From the NCBI GenBank assembly GCA_002071485.1, contig MWFF01000065.1, positions 1 through 64,000 of the forward strand: DNA of 64,000 nt, read 5' to 3'. The stretch comes from Verrucomicrobia bacterium ADurb.Bin006. GTDB taxonomy: Bacteria > Verrucomicrobiota > Verrucomicrobiia > Limisphaerales > J093. How positions within the stretch are numbered: position 1 is the stretch's first letter; every line of letters begins with the position of its first letter. The translations under genes were made by a program, and so were the position numbers. Of this stretch, positions 26,528 to 35,953 are shown piece by piece. Below the pieces are notes generated by a model that was given only the letters and a program-made list of their open reading frames with translations, did no database searches and was not told where the DNA came from.

Positions 26528-29050
26528 TCAGGCCGGCTTGACCCGGCCTTGCGGCGCCGCAACCACGGTCTGGTCGATGGCCACGGCCTCAGCGCCGATC
26601 TTGGGACGCTGCCCTTTGTGCCACCAGAGCACGATCGGGCAGGCAATCATCAGACTCGAATAGGTGCCGCTCAGAATGCCGATCAGGAAGGCGAAGGCGA
26701 GGTCGTTGATCACGTTGCCCCCGAACAGGTAGAGGGCCAGGGTCGCCAACAGCACCGCGGTGCCCGTGATGATCGTCCGGCTCAGCGTCTGGTTGAGGGC
26801 GATGTCGATCAGCTCGCGGAACGAACCGCGGATTCCCAGTCTGAGGTCCTCGCGGATGCGGTCCATGATCACGATCTTGTCGTTGATCGAATAGCCGATG
26901 ATGGTCAGGATGGCCGCCACCATCGGCGCCGTGAGCTGGCGTCCGCTCAGGAAGTAGATGCTCATCGTGAGCAACACGTCGTGCAAGAGCGCGAGCACCG
27001 ACGCGACCGCGAACGAGAATTCGTAGCGGAATGCCACGTACACGAGAATGCCGAACATGGCCAGCAGCGAGGCGATGATGGCGGAGCGCTGGATCTGGGC
27101 GCCGACGCTCGGCCCGACGCTGTCTGTCCCCACAACGGTCATTCCGGCCTGTGGGAAGGACTCTTGCAGGGCCTGTTCCATTCTCGAGCCTGTGCCCACG
27201 CTTGTCATGATCTGGAGCGTATCGGGCGCGCCGATTTGCTGCTGGTACTGGATGAGCGAGTCGCCCAGACCGGCCTGATCCATCACCCGGCGCAGATCGT
27301 CCACCGGAACACGCTCGGTGAAGCGAAACTGCACGACATCGCCTCCGACGAAATCGACGCCCATGGTCTTATGCCCGCGCGCGATGCCGTACCCGATGCC
27401 GGCAATGATCAGGATCAGGGAGGTGGCGACGGTGAACTTGCCCCAATTCATGAACGGCACATGCCGGAGGCGGATGAGGGGGAGCATGCGCACCGTGCGC
27501 ATCCATCCGTTGGACAGGAGGTAATCGTAGATCAGGCGCGTGACCACCAGGGCGGTGAAGAAGCTTGCGACGATGCCGATGGTGAGCGTGACGCCGAAGC
27601 CCTTGATCGGGCCGGTACCCATGTAAATGAGGATGACCGAGGCGATCAGCGTGGTGACGTTCGAATCGAGAATCGTTCCGAACGCCTTGTGATAGCCGGC
27701 GGCGACGACTCCCCGGATCGACTTGCCGGCGGCGATTTCCTCGCGCATGCGCTCGTAGATCAGGACGTTGGCGTCGACGGCCATGCCGACGGCGAGGGCG
27801 ATGCCGGCGATGCCCGGCATCGTCAGCGTGCTGTCCATGGCGCACATGGCCCCCATCAGGAGAAAGATGTTCAGTGCCAGCGCCACGTTGGCGACCAGGC
27901 CGGAAGCGAAGTAGAAGATGATCATGAACACGAACGTGCCGGCTGCCGCGATGATCGAGGCGCGGAATCCGCTGTCGATCGAGTCCTGTCCCAGAGAGGG
28001 ATCGACCGTGCGCTCCTCCTCGATATGGACCGGCGCTTCGAGGGGATTCTGGAGGACATTGGCCAGTTCATTGGCCTCGCGCAGGTCGAAGTCGCCCGAG
28101 ATCTCGCACGAGCCGCCTAGAATCTCGGTGCGGATGACCGGCGCGGAGTAGAGTTCGCCATCGAGGACGATGGCCATCTGATGGCCGACGTGCTCGCGGG
28201 TGATGTCGGCGAACAGGGACGCTCCCTCGGGGTTGAAGAGCAGGTTGATTCTTGGGGAGCCGGTGACAGGATCCAGATAGACGCCCGATCGGTCCACATG
28301 CTTGCCCGTGAGGCCCCGCTCGGGCGTCTTGCGGACCAGGTACCTGCGGATCGGCTGAGGCTCCTGGCCGGCGCGACGGCGGATGCGCTCCTCTTTGATC
28401 TCGTAACCGGGCTCGACGATTTCCTGTTGGACCAGCTCGGCGCTTTGCGGGTGGACCATGCGGAATTCGAGGAACGCGGCCCGCTGCAGGGTGCTCTTGG
28501 CGCTCTCCTTGTCGGCCTCGGACAGGCCGGGAATCTGAATCAGAATCCGGTTCTCGCCCTGGGGTTGAAGTTGCGGTTCGGCCACGCCGAAGCGGTCGAC
28601 ACGCTTGCGCAGGACTTCCATCGCCTGTTCGAGGGCGTGGCGTTTGTCGACCACGTTCTCGAAGCGGTTGGTGTCCATTGCCACCAGGAACGATGTGCCG
28701 CCCTGCAGGTCGAGGCCTAGCTTGATCTTGCCGGCGGCCCTGCGCTGAATCTGGTTCAAGATATGGCGATTCTGATCCGCCGTTTCTTCGTCGGCCAGGG
28801 ACGGGAAATAGCGGATCAGGTCGTTCGTGCCCACCGCCGTCTGGAGGTTGCGGAAGGCGTGGTCCGGGTTGGCCTGATGCAGGCTGCGCGCCTGCTCGAC
28901 GATGGCCGTGAAGTTGGTGTCCACGTACTCCGCTTGCTTCTCGAAGACCCGGATCAAGTCGCGCGGGGTGGGTGGGTAAATGGAGTATAAGGCCCAGGCG
29001 ATCGCGAGGATCGTGAGAGCCAGGGAGGTTTTCCAGACGTTGCGACTCAT
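26528..29050 (-). CDS. secDF: Fused protein translocase subunit SecDF
   Basis: This 840-aa inner-membrane protein is a fusion of SecD and SecF, which use the proton motive force to pull exported proteins through SecYEG. The SecD half has an N-terminal TM (about 8-26), the LGLDLQGGTS motif (111-120), the periplasmic P1 domain, and five further TM helices with the PGIAGIALAVGMAVDANVLI signature. The SecF half begins near residue 545 and contains MGVDFVGGDVVQFRF and a second RND-type helix bundle (IIGYSINDKIVIMDRIRED). Both halves look complete. It is preceded by yajC (31 nt) and followed by the TerC gene. Confidence 0.96.
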   Translation of the reverse strand: MSRNVWKTSLALTILAIAWALYSIYPPTPRDLIRVFEKQAEYVDTNFTAIVEQARSLHQANPDHAFRNLQTAVGTNDLIRYFPSLADEETADQNRHILNQIQRRAAGKIKLGLDLQGGTSFLVAMDTNRFENVVDKRHALEQAMEVLRKRVDRFGVAEPQLQPQGENRILIQIPGLSEADKESAKSTLQRAAFLEFRMVHPQSAELVQQEIVEPGYEIKEERIRRRAGQEPQPIRRYLVRKTPERGLTGKHVDRSGVYLDPVTGSPRINLLFNPEGASLFADITREHVGHQMAIVLDGELYSAPVIRTEILGGSCEISGDFDLREANELANVLQNPLEAPVHIEEERTVDPSLGQDSIDSGFRASIIAAAGTFVFMIIFYFASGLVANVALALNIFLLMGAMCAMDSTLTMPGIAGIALAVGMAVDANVLIYERMREEIAAGKSIRGVVAAGYHKAFGTILDSNVTTLIASVILIYMGTGPIKGFGVTLTIGIVASFFTALVVTRLIYDYLLSNGWMRTVRMLPLIRLRHVPFMNWGKFTVATSLILIIAGIGYGIARGHKTMGVDFVGGDVVQFRFTERVPVDDLRRVMDQAGLGDSLIQYQQQIGAPDTLQIMTSVGTGSRMEQALQESFPQAGMTVVGTDSVGPSVGAQIQRSAIIASLLAMFGILVYVAFRYEFSFAVASVLALLHDVLLTMSIYFLSGRQLTAPMVAAILTIIGYSINDKIVIMDRIREDLRLGIRGSFRELIDIALNQTLSRTIITGTAVLLATLALYLFGGNVINDLAFAFLIGILSGTYSSLMIACPIVLWWHKGQRPKIGAEAVAIDQTVVAAPQGRVKPA

Positions 29051-29081
29051 GGCGGGGGGGGAGACTCTCGGGAACGAAAGG

Positions 29082-29414
29082 CTAGTTTTGATCGTTGCTT
29101 GTGCTGCGCTCGATCACCTGTGCGATGGCGCTCTTGAGCACTTCCAGCTTGGAATCGGCCGACCGCAGGGAGGCGGTCTTGTCTTTGACGCTGACGATGA
29201 CGCCGCAGATGCCGCTGCTGGTGACCACCTTGTCACCGGCCTTCAGGGCCTTGACCAGCGCCTCGTGTTCCTTGGCCTTCTTCTGCTGCGGCCGCCAAAG
29301 GGCGAAATAGAACATGAAACCCATGATGGCGATCATGCCCAGCATCTGGATCATGCCCGCCTTCGGGTCTTGCGCCGATTGTTGCGCCAGCAAACACCAA
29401 GAAATACCTGTCAT
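29082..29414 (-). CDS. yajC: Preprotein translocase subunit YajC
   Basis: This 110-aa protein has a single TM (about residues 20-40, MIQMLGMIAIMGFMFYFALW) followed by the family motif RPQQKKAKEH and the GDKVVTSSGICGVIVSV core. It associates with SecDF. The ATG at 29414 is chosen; the longer frame to 29480 adds non-homologous residues. It lies 31 nt upstream of secDF on the same strand. Confidence 0.95.
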   Translation of the reverse strand: MTGISWCLLAQQSAQDPKAGMIQMLGMIAIMGFMFYFALWRPQQKKAKEHEALVKALKAGDKVVTSSGICGVIVSVKDKTASLRSADSKLEVLKSAIAQVIERSTSNDQN

Positions 29415-29520
29415 GTTTTCGATCAAAGATGGGCGAGAATCTAGGGAGATTCCCCGTTTGGCAAGCACGGATGCGCTCAAAAAATCGGAGCGCGCCTCGC
29501 CGGGCGATCATGCCGGCGTC

Positions 29521-30855
29521 TCAAACGAACTCGTTGATCAGGTTTTCGAGGAACTCCTGGCGTCCGCTCGCGTTGGGGGCCAGGCGGCCCTTCTTGAGCA
29601 CGTAGGCCTCCAGTTCCTTGAACCCGACCTCGCCCCGCTCGATCCGACGCCCGATATCGCCGTCCCATGAACTGTAGCGGTGCCGAACGAATTCGGCCAG
29701 ACGACCATCCTTGCGGATGGCCGCCGCGATCTTCAGGCCGCGCGCGAAGGCGTCCATCCCTCCGATGTGCGCGTGGAACAGGTCCACCGGCTCGAAGCTC
29801 TCGCGGCGGCATTTGGCGTCGAAGTTGGTTCCGCCCGTTGTCAGGCCGCCATACTTGAGAAGGGTGAGCATGATCTGCGTGGTCAGATAGACGTCCGTGG
29901 GGAACTGATCGGTATCCCAGCCCAGCAGCAAGTCGCCAGTGTTGGCGTCAATGCTTCCGAGCGCTCCGGCCGCCCCCGCGACCTCGAGGTCGTGCTGCAT
30001 CGTGTGGCCCGCGAGGGTGGCATGGTTGGTCTCGATGTTCAGTTTGAGATGGCCCATCAGATCGTACTCGCGCAGGAAGTTCAGGCAGGCCGCGGCGTCG
30101 GAGTCGTACTGGTGTTTGGTCGGTTCCTTCGGTTTGGGCTCGATGTAGAACTGGCCCTTGAACCCGATCTTCTTTTTCCAGTCGACCGCCATGTGCAGGA
30201 AGGCGCCCAGGTGATCGAGCTCGCGCTTCATGTCGGTGTTCAGGAGCGTCGAGTAACCCTCGCGCCCTCCCCAGAAAACGTAGCCCGCGCCGTCGAGTTC
30301 GTGCGTGACCTCGATGGCCTTCTTGACCTGGGCCGCGGCGTGGGCAAAAACGTCGGCGTTGCAACTGGTGGCCGCCCCATGCATGTAGCGCGGGTGGGCG
30401 AACAGGCAGGCGGTGCCCCACAATAAACCGACGCCGGTGTCGGCTTGGTGCTTCTTCAACTCCTTGACGACTCGATCCAAGTTCCGGTTCGTCTCGCGCA
30501 GGGTCCGCCCCTCCGGCGCGACATCCCGATCGTGGAACGCGTAGAACGGAGCGCCCAGCTTCCGGCAGAACTCGAAGAGCACAGCCACGCGTTTGAGCGC
30601 CATCTCGAGCGAATCGGACCCGTCTTCCCAGGGACGATGCCACGAGCGGTTCATGCCGAACATGTCGGCTCCGACCCCGCGCAGCGTGTGCCAGAAGACG
30701 ACCGAGAATCGCAGATGATCCTTCATCGGCTTGCCCTCGACCATCTCCTCCGGATTGTAATGTTTGAAGGCCAAGGGGTTTTTCGAGTCGGGCCCTTCGT
30801 AGCGGATGGGGGCGATGCCGGGGAAGAACTCCGCGCGTGCGGTTCGTTTTTTCAT
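29521..30855 (-). CDS. xylA: Xylose isomerase
   Basis: This 444-aa enzyme interconverts D-xylose and D-xylulose (and glucose/fructose slowly) with two divalent metals. Its length and N-terminal extension fit the class II type (about 435-445 aa). Visible motifs are the [10 protein letters not shown] segment with the active-site His, the [13 protein letters not shown] metal-binding segment, [14 protein letters not shown], and the [17 protein letters not shown] end. The ATG at 30855 fits the family N-terminus ([14 protein letters not shown]). No xylulokinase or xylose regulator lies nearby. It is divergent from the DUF5069 gene across about 100 bp, where the promoters must be. Confidence 0.96.
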   Translation of the reverse strand: MKKRTARAEFFPGIAPIRYEGPDSKNPLAFKHYNPEEMVEGKPMKDHLRFSVVFWHTLRGVGADMFGMNRSWHRPWEDGSDSLEMALKRVAVLFEFCRKLGAPFYAFHDRDVAPEGRTLRETNRNLDRVVKELKKHQADTGVGLLWGTACLFAHPRYMHGAATSCNADVFAHAAAQVKKAIEVTHELDGAGYVFWGGREGYSTLLNTDMKRELDHLGAFLHMAVDWKKKIGFKGQFYIEPKPKEPTKHQYDSDAAACLNFLREYDLMGHLKLNIETNHATLAGHTMQHDLEVAGAAGALGSIDANTGDLLLGWDTDQFPTDVYLTTQIMLTLLKYGGLTTGGTNFDAKCRRESFEPVDLFHAHIGGMDAFARGLKIAAAIRKDGRLAEFVRHRYSSWDGDIGRRIERGEVGFKELEAYVLKKGRLAPNASGRQEFLENLINEFV

Positions 30856-30959
30856 GCGTGTTGTCAGCTTTTGGGCGCACATTAGCGGGGCCGGGCGGAC
30901 GTGACAAGACGTGTCTTCGGCGCATTGACACGAGCAGGGCATCCTCCATACTGGCGGGC

Positions 30960-31388
30960 ATGAGCAAGCCAATCTTCCCACGCAGTCCGCGCGAAACAAT
31001 GTGCGGCTGGGTCCATCTGCCCCGGTACGTCGACAAGATTCGCCTCCACCTGGCGGGCCGACTTCACCCCGACTACCACGCGAACCTGGGCCAGGGCTTT
31101 GACGGGCGCTGGCTGGCGGCGGCCGGCGTAGCGCACGCCCAGATGGTCGAGGTGGTGCGCCAGTCGATCACCGACGGCGAGGTCTGTGACTGGGTGCGCT
31201 GCAACGTGAGAAAGACCGATGCCGAGAAGGCGGCGCATCGCCAGGAGGTTCTCGGTTTTCCGGCATCGACGGACACCGCGATGCAGAGCCTGCTCGAAAG
31301 GCGCAAGGCGGAGGCCGGCATGGCGGATCGCGCCGAGATCACGACTTTTGTGGACTTCATCGATGCCGACGAGGGGCGGTTCGAGTAG
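30960..31388 (+). CDS. DUF5069 family protein
   Basis: This 142-aa cytosolic protein starts [20 protein letters not shown]. The family features are [16 protein letters not shown] and [15 protein letters not shown] near the N-terminus and the CDWVRCNV segment. The family is common in Verrucomicrobiota and Planctomycetota and has no known function. There is no signal peptide and no TM. A longer upstream reading is antisense to xylA and is rejected. Confidence 0.88.
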   Translation: MSKPIFPRSPRETMCGWVHLPRYVDKIRLHLAGRLHPDYHANLGQGFDGRWLAAAGVAHAQMVEVVRQSITDGEVCDWVRCNVRKTDAEKAAHRQEVLGFPASTDTAMQSLLERRKAEAGMADRAEITTFVDFIDADEGRFE

Positions 31389-31447
31389 TGTGGCCGAATA
31401 GTGTTTGACACTCTGGAAGTCGATTCCTAGTTTGACGAGGCAATTTT

Positions 31448-31876
31448 ATGGCAGAAAACACACCGAATACGCCCGAGGCGCCGGCTCCTCCGAAGCCCGC
31501 CGAAGCTGCTAAGGTGCAGCCGAAGAAAGAGACCGTGCGGATCAGTCTGCCTCCGAAACCGACGGCGGCGCCCACGATCAAGATTCCCACGCCGGCTCCG
31601 GTGGCGACTCCCACCGCCGCCGCGGCGGCGGCGCCCGTGTCGGGCGCTGCTCCGGCGCCCGCTGCGCCCGCTGTTCCGGTGCCAAAGCCTGTCGCCGTTG
31701 CTCCGCCCTCGGCCGCTGCCGCGGCTGCCCCGCGCGCGCCATCGCGACGGGCTGCGGCATCTTCCGCGACCGGCATCACGATGTTGGACAACGGGCTGGC
31801 GGTGGCGGCGGCAGTTCTGGGCCTGGCGGCATTGGTGAGCGTCTTTCTGTTGCTGCGCATGCTCCAGTTCCAATGA
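31448..31876 (+). CDS. Pro/Ala-rich tail-anchored membrane protein
   Basis: This 142-aa protein has a Pro/Ala/Lys-rich disordered region (residues 1-105) with a KKETVRISLPPKPTAAPTIK segment, then a single C-terminal TM (about 115-136, NGLAVAAAVLGLAALVSVFL). That gives a tail-anchored topology with most of the protein in the cytoplasm. A GAGG lies about 7 nt before the ATG, a fair Shine-Dalgarno. Similar Pro-rich proteins with KETVRI-type motifs occur in Verrucomicrobiota but have no known role. It is followed by a thioredoxin gene. Confidence 0.82.
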   Translation: MAENTPNTPEAPAPPKPAEAAKVQPKKETVRISLPPKPTAAPTIKIPTPAPVATPTAAAAAAPVSGAAPAPAAPAVPVPKPVAVAPPSAAAAAAPRAPSRRAAASSATGITMLDNGLAVAAAVLGLAALVSVFLLLRMLQFQ

Positions 31877-31939
31877 GGCGTCGGCGACCGGTCTGACAAC
31901 CGGCCGGCCGTTCTCCGAATTCCGAAAGGGGCTGCACAC

Positions 31940-32278
31940 ATGGGCTTCGAGAAAATCCTTACGCTCACCGCGGAGACGTTTGACGGTGAGATTGCCGGGT
32001 CGCCTGTCCCCATGCTTGTGAATTTCTGGGCCGATTGGTGCGCCCCGTGCCACAGCATCGCGTCCCTGCTCGACGATTTGGCCATCGAGTACGATGGCCA
32101 GGTCCGCTTCGGCAGGGTCAACGTCGACATCGAGCAGCGGTTGGCCGCCGAATACCGCATCAGCGGCGTGCCGACGCTCCTTCTTTTCAAGGACGGTCAG
32201 GTGCAGGACGTCATCGTGGGGCTGAAGAACCGGCAGGATCTCGTCGCCAGCCTCGAACAGGCGCTCACTCCCGCATGA
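31940..32278 (+). CDS. trxA: Thioredoxin
   Basis: This 112-aa cytosolic thioredoxin has the active site WCAPC (C34, C37) with FWADWCAPCHS around it, and the cis-Pro loop SGVPTLLLFKDG. The residue after the second Cys is His, not the usual Lys or Arg. Length is normal for TrxA. An AAAGGGG lies about 10 nt before the ATG. The next gene (GspF-like) follows after 24 nt, so the two may be co-transcribed. The gene symbol is by family only, as several thioredoxins may exist in this genome. Confidence 0.92.
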   Translation: MGFEKILTLTAETFDGEIAGSPVPMLVNFWADWCAPCHSIASLLDDLAIEYDGQVRFGRVNVDIEQRLAAEYRISGVPTLLLFKDGQVQDVIVGLKNRQDLVASLEQALTPA

Positions 32279-32302
32279 GCCCCTGGCGCAAGCCGTGCCG
32301 TC

Positions 32303-33301
32303 ATGCCTCTGATTGTCACGCCGGGTCGGCTCGCGCGGCTGGGGGAATTCTACTACCAGCTCAAGTCGATGCAGGCGGCCGGCTTGAGCCTCATCCAGGC
32401 GCTCGATCAGCTTCGGCTCGCCTCGCCCAGCCGATCGCTGGTCCGCCCAATCGAGCGTCTGCTCGACGGATTGAACCACGGGCTCTCTTTCACCGAGGCG
32501 CTCAAGAGCCTCGGACGCTGGCTGCCGTCATTTGACCTCGCACTGCTCGCCGCGGGCGAACAGAGCGGACGCCTCGATTCGGTCTGCGGGCTCCTGGCCC
32601 AGTACTACCAGAACCGCGCCGCACTGGCGCGCCAGGTGATCTCCTCCCTCATCTATCCGGCGGTGATCGTCCATGCCGCCATCTTGCTCGGTCCATTCCC
32701 GCAGTTCTTTCTGAGCGGCGATCTTGTCACCTATGCCCGGCAGACGTTGGGCACCCTCCTGCCGATCTACGGCGTGGTCCTGCTTGGAGTCATGGCCTGC
32801 CAGAGCCGGCGTGGACTATTCTGGCGCTCCGCTGTCGAGCGCCTGCTTCAGCTCATCCCCGTGCTCGGCCGGGCGCGGCGAAGCCTGGCCCTGGCGCGCC
32901 TCACGGTGGCGCTCGATGCCCTGCTCGAAGCCGGGGTGTCCGCGGTCGAAGCCTGGCCTCTGGCGGCCGCGGCCAGCGGGTCGCCGGCGCTCGGGCGCGA
33001 TGTGGCGGGTTGGAAGACGCGCCTGCTGGGCGGCGACGCGCCGGGCGACCTGCTGCCGCGGGCGCGCTCTTTCCCGAGTTTCTTCTCGAATCTTTACCGG
33101 ACGGGGGAGATCAGCGGCACGCTCGATGACGCCCTCAAACGCCTGCGCGTCTACTACGAGGACGACGCCCAGCGCAAGATGAAGGCTCTGGCCTTCTGGG
33201 TCCCTTTCGCCATCTACATCGTGATTCTGATCCTGCTCGCCATGACAGTCGTCGGGTTTTGGGTCGGCCACTACAACGCAATCCTCGATACGGACTACTA
33301 G
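32303..33301 (+). CDS. Type II secretion GspF/PilC-like inner-membrane protein, short form
   Basis: This 332-aa protein contains two T2SSF domains: the first about residues 10-135 (FTEALKSLGRWLPSFDLALLAAGEQSG), the second about 185-300 (DLLPRARSFPSFFSNLYRTG, then SGTLDDALKRLRVYYEDDA). There are TM segments after each (about 137-160 and 310-330). GspF/PilC proteins form the platform beneath a secretin or pilus machine. The usual N-terminal 70 residues are missing and there is no GspE-like ATPase or pilin gene nearby, so it is an orphan platform protein. It is followed after 22 nt by the aminotransferase-fold gene. Confidence 0.88.
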   Translation: MPLIVTPGRLARLGEFYYQLKSMQAAGLSLIQALDQLRLASPSRSLVRPIERLLDGLNHGLSFTEALKSLGRWLPSFDLALLAAGEQSGRLDSVCGLLAQYYQNRAALARQVISSLIYPAVIVHAAILLGPFPQFFLSGDLVTYARQTLGTLLPIYGVVLLGVMACQSRRGLFWRSAVERLLQLIPVLGRARRSLALARLTVALDALLEAGVSAVEAWPLAAAASGSPALGRDVAGWKTRLLGGDAPGDLLPRARSFPSFFSNLYRTGEISGTLDDALKRLRVYYEDDAQRKMKALAFWVPFAIYIVILILLAMTVVGFWVGHYNAILDTDY

Positions 33302-33323
33302 CCGTCGGACGCATCCGCTCCTT

Positions 33324-34478
33324 ATGACCGTTGACGAAATCCTCTCCAACGAACCGCTGCGCCTCGAAGAGTTTCCCGTCGCGCGGCGCGCCGTTTACCT
33401 GGCCCATGCCGGCGTTTGCCCCCTGCCGCGCCGCGTACAGGCCGCCTTGACCGCCTATGCCGCGCAAGGCACCACGGGCGACCAGGAGGAGGCGGTGCCG
33501 CCCTCGTTTCTGGCGGAAGCGCGTCAGGCCGCCGCCCGGTTGATTGGCGCCGCGCCATCGGAGATTGCCTTTGTGGGGCCGACGTCTCTGGCGTTGAGCT
33601 TTGTGGCGGCGGGTCTGCCGTGGCGACGAGGCGACAATGTGCTGCTGTATGCGGACGATTACCCGAGCAATGTCTACCCGTGGATGGCCCTGGCCTCGAG
33701 AGGGATCGAGGTGCGCACGCACGAGACGGACGCGCTGGGGCGGATCGTGCCCGAACAGGTTCTGGCACGCGCGGACGATCGCACGCGCCTGGTCGCGCTT
33801 GCCTCCTGCCATTTCGTCTCCGGCTGGCGCCTCGAATACCAGGAGATCGGGCGGCGCTTGCGCGAACGGGGAATCTGGTTTTGTCTCGATGGAATCCAAA
33901 CGCTCGGCGCCTTTCCGCTGGACGCGTCGTGCGTGGATTTCCTGGCCGCGGACGCCCACAAGTGGTTGCTGGGGCCGTGCGCCGCCGGGATTCTCTACGT
34001 GCGCAAGGAACTGCAGCCCCAGCTCGCCCCGCTGGCCTTTGGCTGGAACAACGTCCGCTGTCCGGGCTTTGTGGCGGAACCCGAGCTGGTCTTGCAGGGC
34101 GACGCGCGCCGTTACGAGGCCGGGAGCGCGAACCTCCTTGGCCTGGTCGGGCTCAAAGCGGCCTGCGATCTGATTCTCGAATTCGGAGTGGATGCGATTG
34201 CCGCCGAACTGCTGCGCAAGCGGGCTTGGCTCATTGCCGCTCTGCAAGCCAAGGGCCTCTCGGTGCTCGGCGCGGACGCCCCTCCCGCCAACGCCTCGGG
34301 CATCGTCACCGCCTTTCGTCCCGGAGCCGATATGACGCCGCTGCACCGGAGTCTGGCCGAGCACGGTGTGATGACGTCGCTGCGCACGGATCGGACCGGC
34401 CAGAACTACGTCCGTTTTTCTGCGCATTTCTACAACGCAGACAGCGAACTCGAGAGGGCTGTTGGGGCTCTGCCATGA
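33324..34478 (+). CDS. Class V aminotransferase-fold PLP enzyme
   Basis: This 384-aa protein has the fold of cysteine desulfurase/isopenicillin-N-epimerase-type enzymes. PLP Lys213 lies in the family motif DAHKWLLGP, preceded by the LDGIQTLGAFPLD metal/PLP Asp segment. Early residues ARRAVYLAHAGVCPLPRRV match the N-terminus of this branch. It lacks the NifS-type Cys loop, so a lyase or racemase role on an amino acid or amine is more likely than sulfur transfer. The substrate is unknown. It is followed after 34 nt by an esterase gene on the same strand. Confidence 0.88.
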   Translation: MTVDEILSNEPLRLEEFPVARRAVYLAHAGVCPLPRRVQAALTAYAAQGTTGDQEEAVPPSFLAEARQAAARLIGAAPSEIAFVGPTSLALSFVAAGLPWRRGDNVLLYADDYPSNVYPWMALASRGIEVRTHETDALGRIVPEQVLARADDRTRLVALASCHFVSGWRLEYQEIGRRLRERGIWFCLDGIQTLGAFPLDASCVDFLAADAHKWLLGPCAAGILYVRKELQPQLAPLAFGWNNVRCPGFVAEPELVLQGDARRYEAGSANLLGLVGLKAACDLILEFGVDAIAAELLRKRAWLIAALQAKGLSVLGADAPPANASGIVTAFRPGADMTPLHRSLAEHGVMTSLRTDRTGQNYVRFSAHFYNADSELERAVGALP

Positions 34479-34512
34479 CGTGAGGCGCGAACACGAAGTG
34501 AAAGGCGATGCG

Positions 34513-35766
34513 ATGCTTAAGCACACTAGTTGGACAACGCGCCTGCCGGGCTCGATCCGTCGGACGGCGCCCTCGGCGTTCGGGGCAATCGTTGCCCTCG
34601 GGCTGCCGATCTTCGAGTCGCTTTCCGGCCAGCCGGATCGATCCAGCCCGCCCTGGACGTTCGCGCAACTCGAAGCGCCTCCGCAATGGGAGGTCCTCGA
34701 GCGTCCGAAGGCCGAGGGCGTCCGCGCCATTGCGTTCGCAGGCCTGCCCTTTCGGGGAAGGCCGACGCAGGTATTCGCGTGGCTGGGCGTGCCCGAAGTT
34801 GCCTCGGGCCAGACCGTCCCCGCGATGGTACTCGTCCACGGCGGCGGCGGCACTGCCTTCGACGAATGGGTCCGCCTCTGGATGAAGCGCGGGTACGCCG
34901 CGATCGCAATGGACACATGCGGGCAGGTGCCGGTCGGCAACTACGGAGAATGGACGCGCTCCGAGCGGGGCGGGCCGCCCGGGTGGGGCGGCTTCGATCA
35001 ACTGAGCTGGAATCCGGAGGACCAGTGGACCTTTCATGCGGTGGCCGATGTCGTCTTGGCGCACTCGCTGATCCGCTCGCTACCCGGAGTGGATTCCGAG
35101 CGTGTGGGGTTGACCGGCATTTCCTGGGGCGGCTATCTGACATGCATCGTCGCGGGCGTCGATGCGCGCTTCAAGCTGGCCGTTCCGGTCTACGGCTGCG
35201 GCTATTACGACAAGACCGTTTTTGCCGCCGACCTGCTCCGGCTCGGGCGCGACGAGGCCTCGCGCTGGATGCAGTTGTGGGACCCGTCGGTCTATCTGCC
35301 GGCCGCGGCGATGCCGATGCTTTGGGTGACGGGAAGCAACGACTTCGCCTACACGCTCGAAGCCCTCCAGCTTTCGTATCGCCTCCCCCAGGGCCCCCGA
35401 TCGCTCTGCGTCCGGTTGCGCATGCCCCACGGACACCATGGGCCGGGGGAGAACCCCCGCGAGATTCACGTCTTCGCCAACAGCATCCTGAAAGGCGAGA
35501 CCGGCCTGCCCCGCATCCTTGGCGCCGGCAGGGAGGGAACGAACGTCTGGACCGCCTACGCGTCGAAGGCGCCTGTGGTCAAGGCCGAGCTGAATTTCAC
35601 GCGGGACAGCGGCGCGTGGCAGAAGCGCCGATGGGAGGCGATCCCGGCCGGTCTCGAGGAGTCCAGGGCAACCGCGATATTGCCGGAGGGAACGCGCGCA
35701 TACTATTTCAACCTCTTTGACGAACGCGAGTGCGTGGTGAGTTCGGAACACGAGGAGTGCCCTTAA
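34513..35766 (+). CDS. Secreted alpha/beta hydrolase (acetyl-xylan-esterase/dienelactone-hydrolase type)
   Basis: This 417-aa protein starts MLKHTSWTTRLPGSIRRTA followed by a hydrophobic run (AIVALGLPIF), so export is likely. The fold has the oxyanion loop LVHGGGGTAFDEWV, nucleophile Ser204 in GISWGG, and a later His in MPHGHHGPG. It resembles acetyl-xylan esterases and plant-wall-polymer esterases. A longer upstream start at 34462 overlaps the aminotransferase gene and adds non-signal residues. Together with the fusion gene at 16280 it makes two separate esterases in the window. Confidence 0.86.
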   Translation: MLKHTSWTTRLPGSIRRTAPSAFGAIVALGLPIFESLSGQPDRSSPPWTFAQLEAPPQWEVLERPKAEGVRAIAFAGLPFRGRPTQVFAWLGVPEVASGQTVPAMVLVHGGGGTAFDEWVRLWMKRGYAAIAMDTCGQVPVGNYGEWTRSERGGPPGWGGFDQLSWNPEDQWTFHAVADVVLAHSLIRSLPGVDSERVGLTGISWGGYLTCIVAGVDARFKLAVPVYGCGYYDKTVFAADLLRLGRDEASRWMQLWDPSVYLPAAAMPMLWVTGSNDFAYTLEALQLSYRLPQGPRSLCVRLRMPHGHHGPGENPREIHVFANSILKGETGLPRILGAGREGTNVWTAYASKAPVVKAELNFTRDSGAWQKRRWEAIPAGLEESRATAILPEGTRAYYFNLFDERECVVSSEHEECP

Positions 35767-35953
35767 TCGCAGCAGTCCTCGTTATGAGAACACGGCGCTG
35801 ATACCGTTTCCAATGTTGTTCATAAGGGCGCGGCATCTTTGTAGAAACCGCGAGCCATCTCCAGATCCATGACCCGGAGGCGCGCACGATTAGCGCAGCG
35901 AGTTTCCGGAACTGGGTACTGCATCAGGCGGTGATAGTTGTTCGACTGTGTGC

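Noticed and set aside
25898-28120. 740-aa plus-strand frame
   Set aside because: Antisense to terC and secDF; acidic/His-rich composition with no family motif.
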